NCBI GenBank assembly: GCA_902766525.1
Contig: CACXDX010000104.1
Coordinates: 1 to 6,296 of the forward strand
DNA length: 6,296 bases
Direction of reading: 5' to 3'
Source: an uncultured Bacillota bacterium
GTDB lineage: Bacteria > Bacillota > Dehalobacteriia > UBA7702
The position numbers and the translations under genes are program-made. Shown here one piece after another: positions 5,272-6,296 of the stretch. The notes below the pieces were generated by a model. That model made no database searches, had not been told where the DNA came from, and saw nothing but the letters and a program-made list of their open reading frames with translations. Position 1 is the stretch's first letter, and each line of letters begins with the position of its first letter.

Positions 5272-6296
5272 CAGCGGCCTTCTTTCTTCCAGCGGGGACC
5301 GTCCTTCGTATCCTCAATGGTGATCCCGAGCTGTTTTAATTCATCACGAATAAAATCGGCGGTATCCCAATCTTTGTTTTTCCGCGCTCTGGCGCGCAAA
5401 GCGATCACCATTTTCAGCAAATCATCGGCAAGACCGTCGTCATCATCGCTTTCTTCCGTTTCGGGGACGATCACATCAAAGATTTGATTCATTTCTTTGA
5501 AAAAATCGAGGACGGCGGCAAGACCCGCGGCGGTTTCAGCGTCACCGAAAAAGGCTCTGTCGTTGACGATGGTATTGACTTCCTTGCAAACGTCGAAAAT
5601 GGCGGCGAGAGCCAGTGAAGTATTGAAATCATCATCCATAGCTTCAATGACTTTAGCCCGGGCTTCATCACAGACGGCAGTCAATTTTGCTTTTTTGCCG
5701 TCATCACTGCCGCCGTTTTTCTCCGCAAAGGCAAGTTTTTCCTCAACGGTACGATAGGTATTTTCAATGCGACGCAGTGATTTTTCCGCCGCCGCCAGTT
5801 TCTGATCATCAAAATCGAGAGGGCTGCGGTAATGAGTCGACATCAAATAGAAACGAACGACCGGACCGGGGAATTTATCGAGGATTTCCCTCAACAGGAA
5901 AAAGTTGCCGAGTGATTTCGACATTTTTTCCGAATTAATGGTGATGAAACCGTTATGCAGCCAGTAATGAACGGACTCACAACCGTTGCAGCCTTCGGAC
6001 TGGGCGATCTCATTTTCATGATGGGGGAAAATCAGATCGGCGCCGCCGCCGTGAATATCAAAGGTTTTGCCCAGATATTTCGTGGACATCGTCGAGCATT
6101 CAATGTGCCAGCCGGGGCGGCCTTTGCCCCAGGGACTTTCCCAATAGGGTTCACCCGGTTTCGCCGCCTTCCAAAGCGCGAAATCGAGAGGATCGCGTTT
6201 TTGTTCATCCACGGCGACCCTGGCGCCGGAGCGCATTTCATCGACGGAACGTCCGGAGAGCTTGCCGTAGGGCGCAAACTTACGAACTTCAAAATA
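5271..6296 (-). CDS. cysS: Cysteinyl-tRNA synthetase, C-terminal 341 residues; 5' end outside the window
   Basis: Class I synthetase that charges tRNA-Cys with cysteine in the cytoplasm. The visible part begins inside the catalytic domain with YFEVRKFAPYGKLSG, has no start codon of its own and continues beyond position 6296. Seen in it are WHIECSTMS (visible residues 63-71, with the zinc-binding cysteine), GGGADLIFPHHENE (83-96, with two zinc-ligand histidines) and the ATP-binding loop KMSKS (124-128; bases 5913-5927). The DALR anticodon-binding domain follows, and the protein ends at the typical GITIEDTKDGPRWKKEGR. Compared with about 461 residues in E. coli, roughly the first 120 residues are missing from view. 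The TGA stop overlaps the mrnC ATG. Methionine at 6236 is internal, not a start. Confidence 0.97.
   Translation of the reverse strand, partial: YFEVRKFAPYGKLSGRSVDEMRSGARVAVDEQKRDPLDFALWKAAKPGEPYWESPWGKGRPGWHIECSTMSTKYLGKTFDIHGGGADLIFPHHENEIAQSEGCNGCESVHYWLHNGFITINSEKMSKSLGNFFLLREILDKFPGPVVRFYLMSTHYRSPLDFDDQKLAAAEKSLRRIENTYRTVEEKLAFAEKNGGSDDGKKAKLTAVCDEARAKVIEAMDDDFNTSLALAAIFDVCKEVNTIVNDRAFFGDAETAAGLAAVLDFFKEMNQIFDVIVPETEESDDDDGLADDLLKMVIALRARARKNKDWDTADFIRDELKQLGITIEDTKDGPRWKKEGR

Overview
The window reads as chromosome of an anaerobic Bacillota bacterium, perhaps in Negativicutes or Clostridia. This rests on the translationally coupled order cysS-mrnC-rlmB, strong AGGAGG ribosome binding sites, and a sigma-54-controlled pair of MttB-family methyltransferases. 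No gene here fixes the species. All genes lie on the minus strand, so transcription runs from high to low coordinates.

Region A (6296 to 4137) is a housekeeping operon. It holds the C-terminal three quarters of cysteinyl-tRNA synthetase (cysS), then the 23S rRNA maturation nuclease Mini-III (mrnC), then the 23S rRNA 2'-O-methyltransferase RlmB. Adjacent genes overlap by 1 and 8 bases. A hairpin with a T-tract at 4076-4119 closes the operon.

Region B (4136 to 1) looks like a self-contained catabolic and regulatory module. It contains a complete MttB-family, non-pyrrolysine corrinoid-dependent methyltransferase (3823-2405), a 582-residue sigma-54 enhancer-binding activator (2218-470; CBS-like region, PAS, AAA+, HTH), and the first 77 codons of a second MttB paralogue (232-1, running off the window). 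Each methyltransferase gene is preceded by a consensus -24/-12 sigma-54 promoter. Upstream of each promoter is the same arrangement of a dyad, ATGC-N6-GCAT: one proximal site about 108-119 bp before the predicted start of transcription, and a distal pair 21-22 bp apart at about 190-230 bp. I infer that this dyad is the binding site of the activator encoded between the two genes, and that the whole is a substrate-induced demethylation regulon for a quaternary amine (betaine, carnitine or similar). The substrate cannot be read from the sequence. No corrinoid protein, corrinoid:THF methyltransferase or RamA-type activator is visible; they may lie beyond position 1.

The most interesting signal is this mirrored promoter architecture. 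One distal site is embedded in the rlmB terminator hairpin and another in the last codons of the activator gene. No rRNA, tRNA, CRISPR array or insertion sequence was seen.
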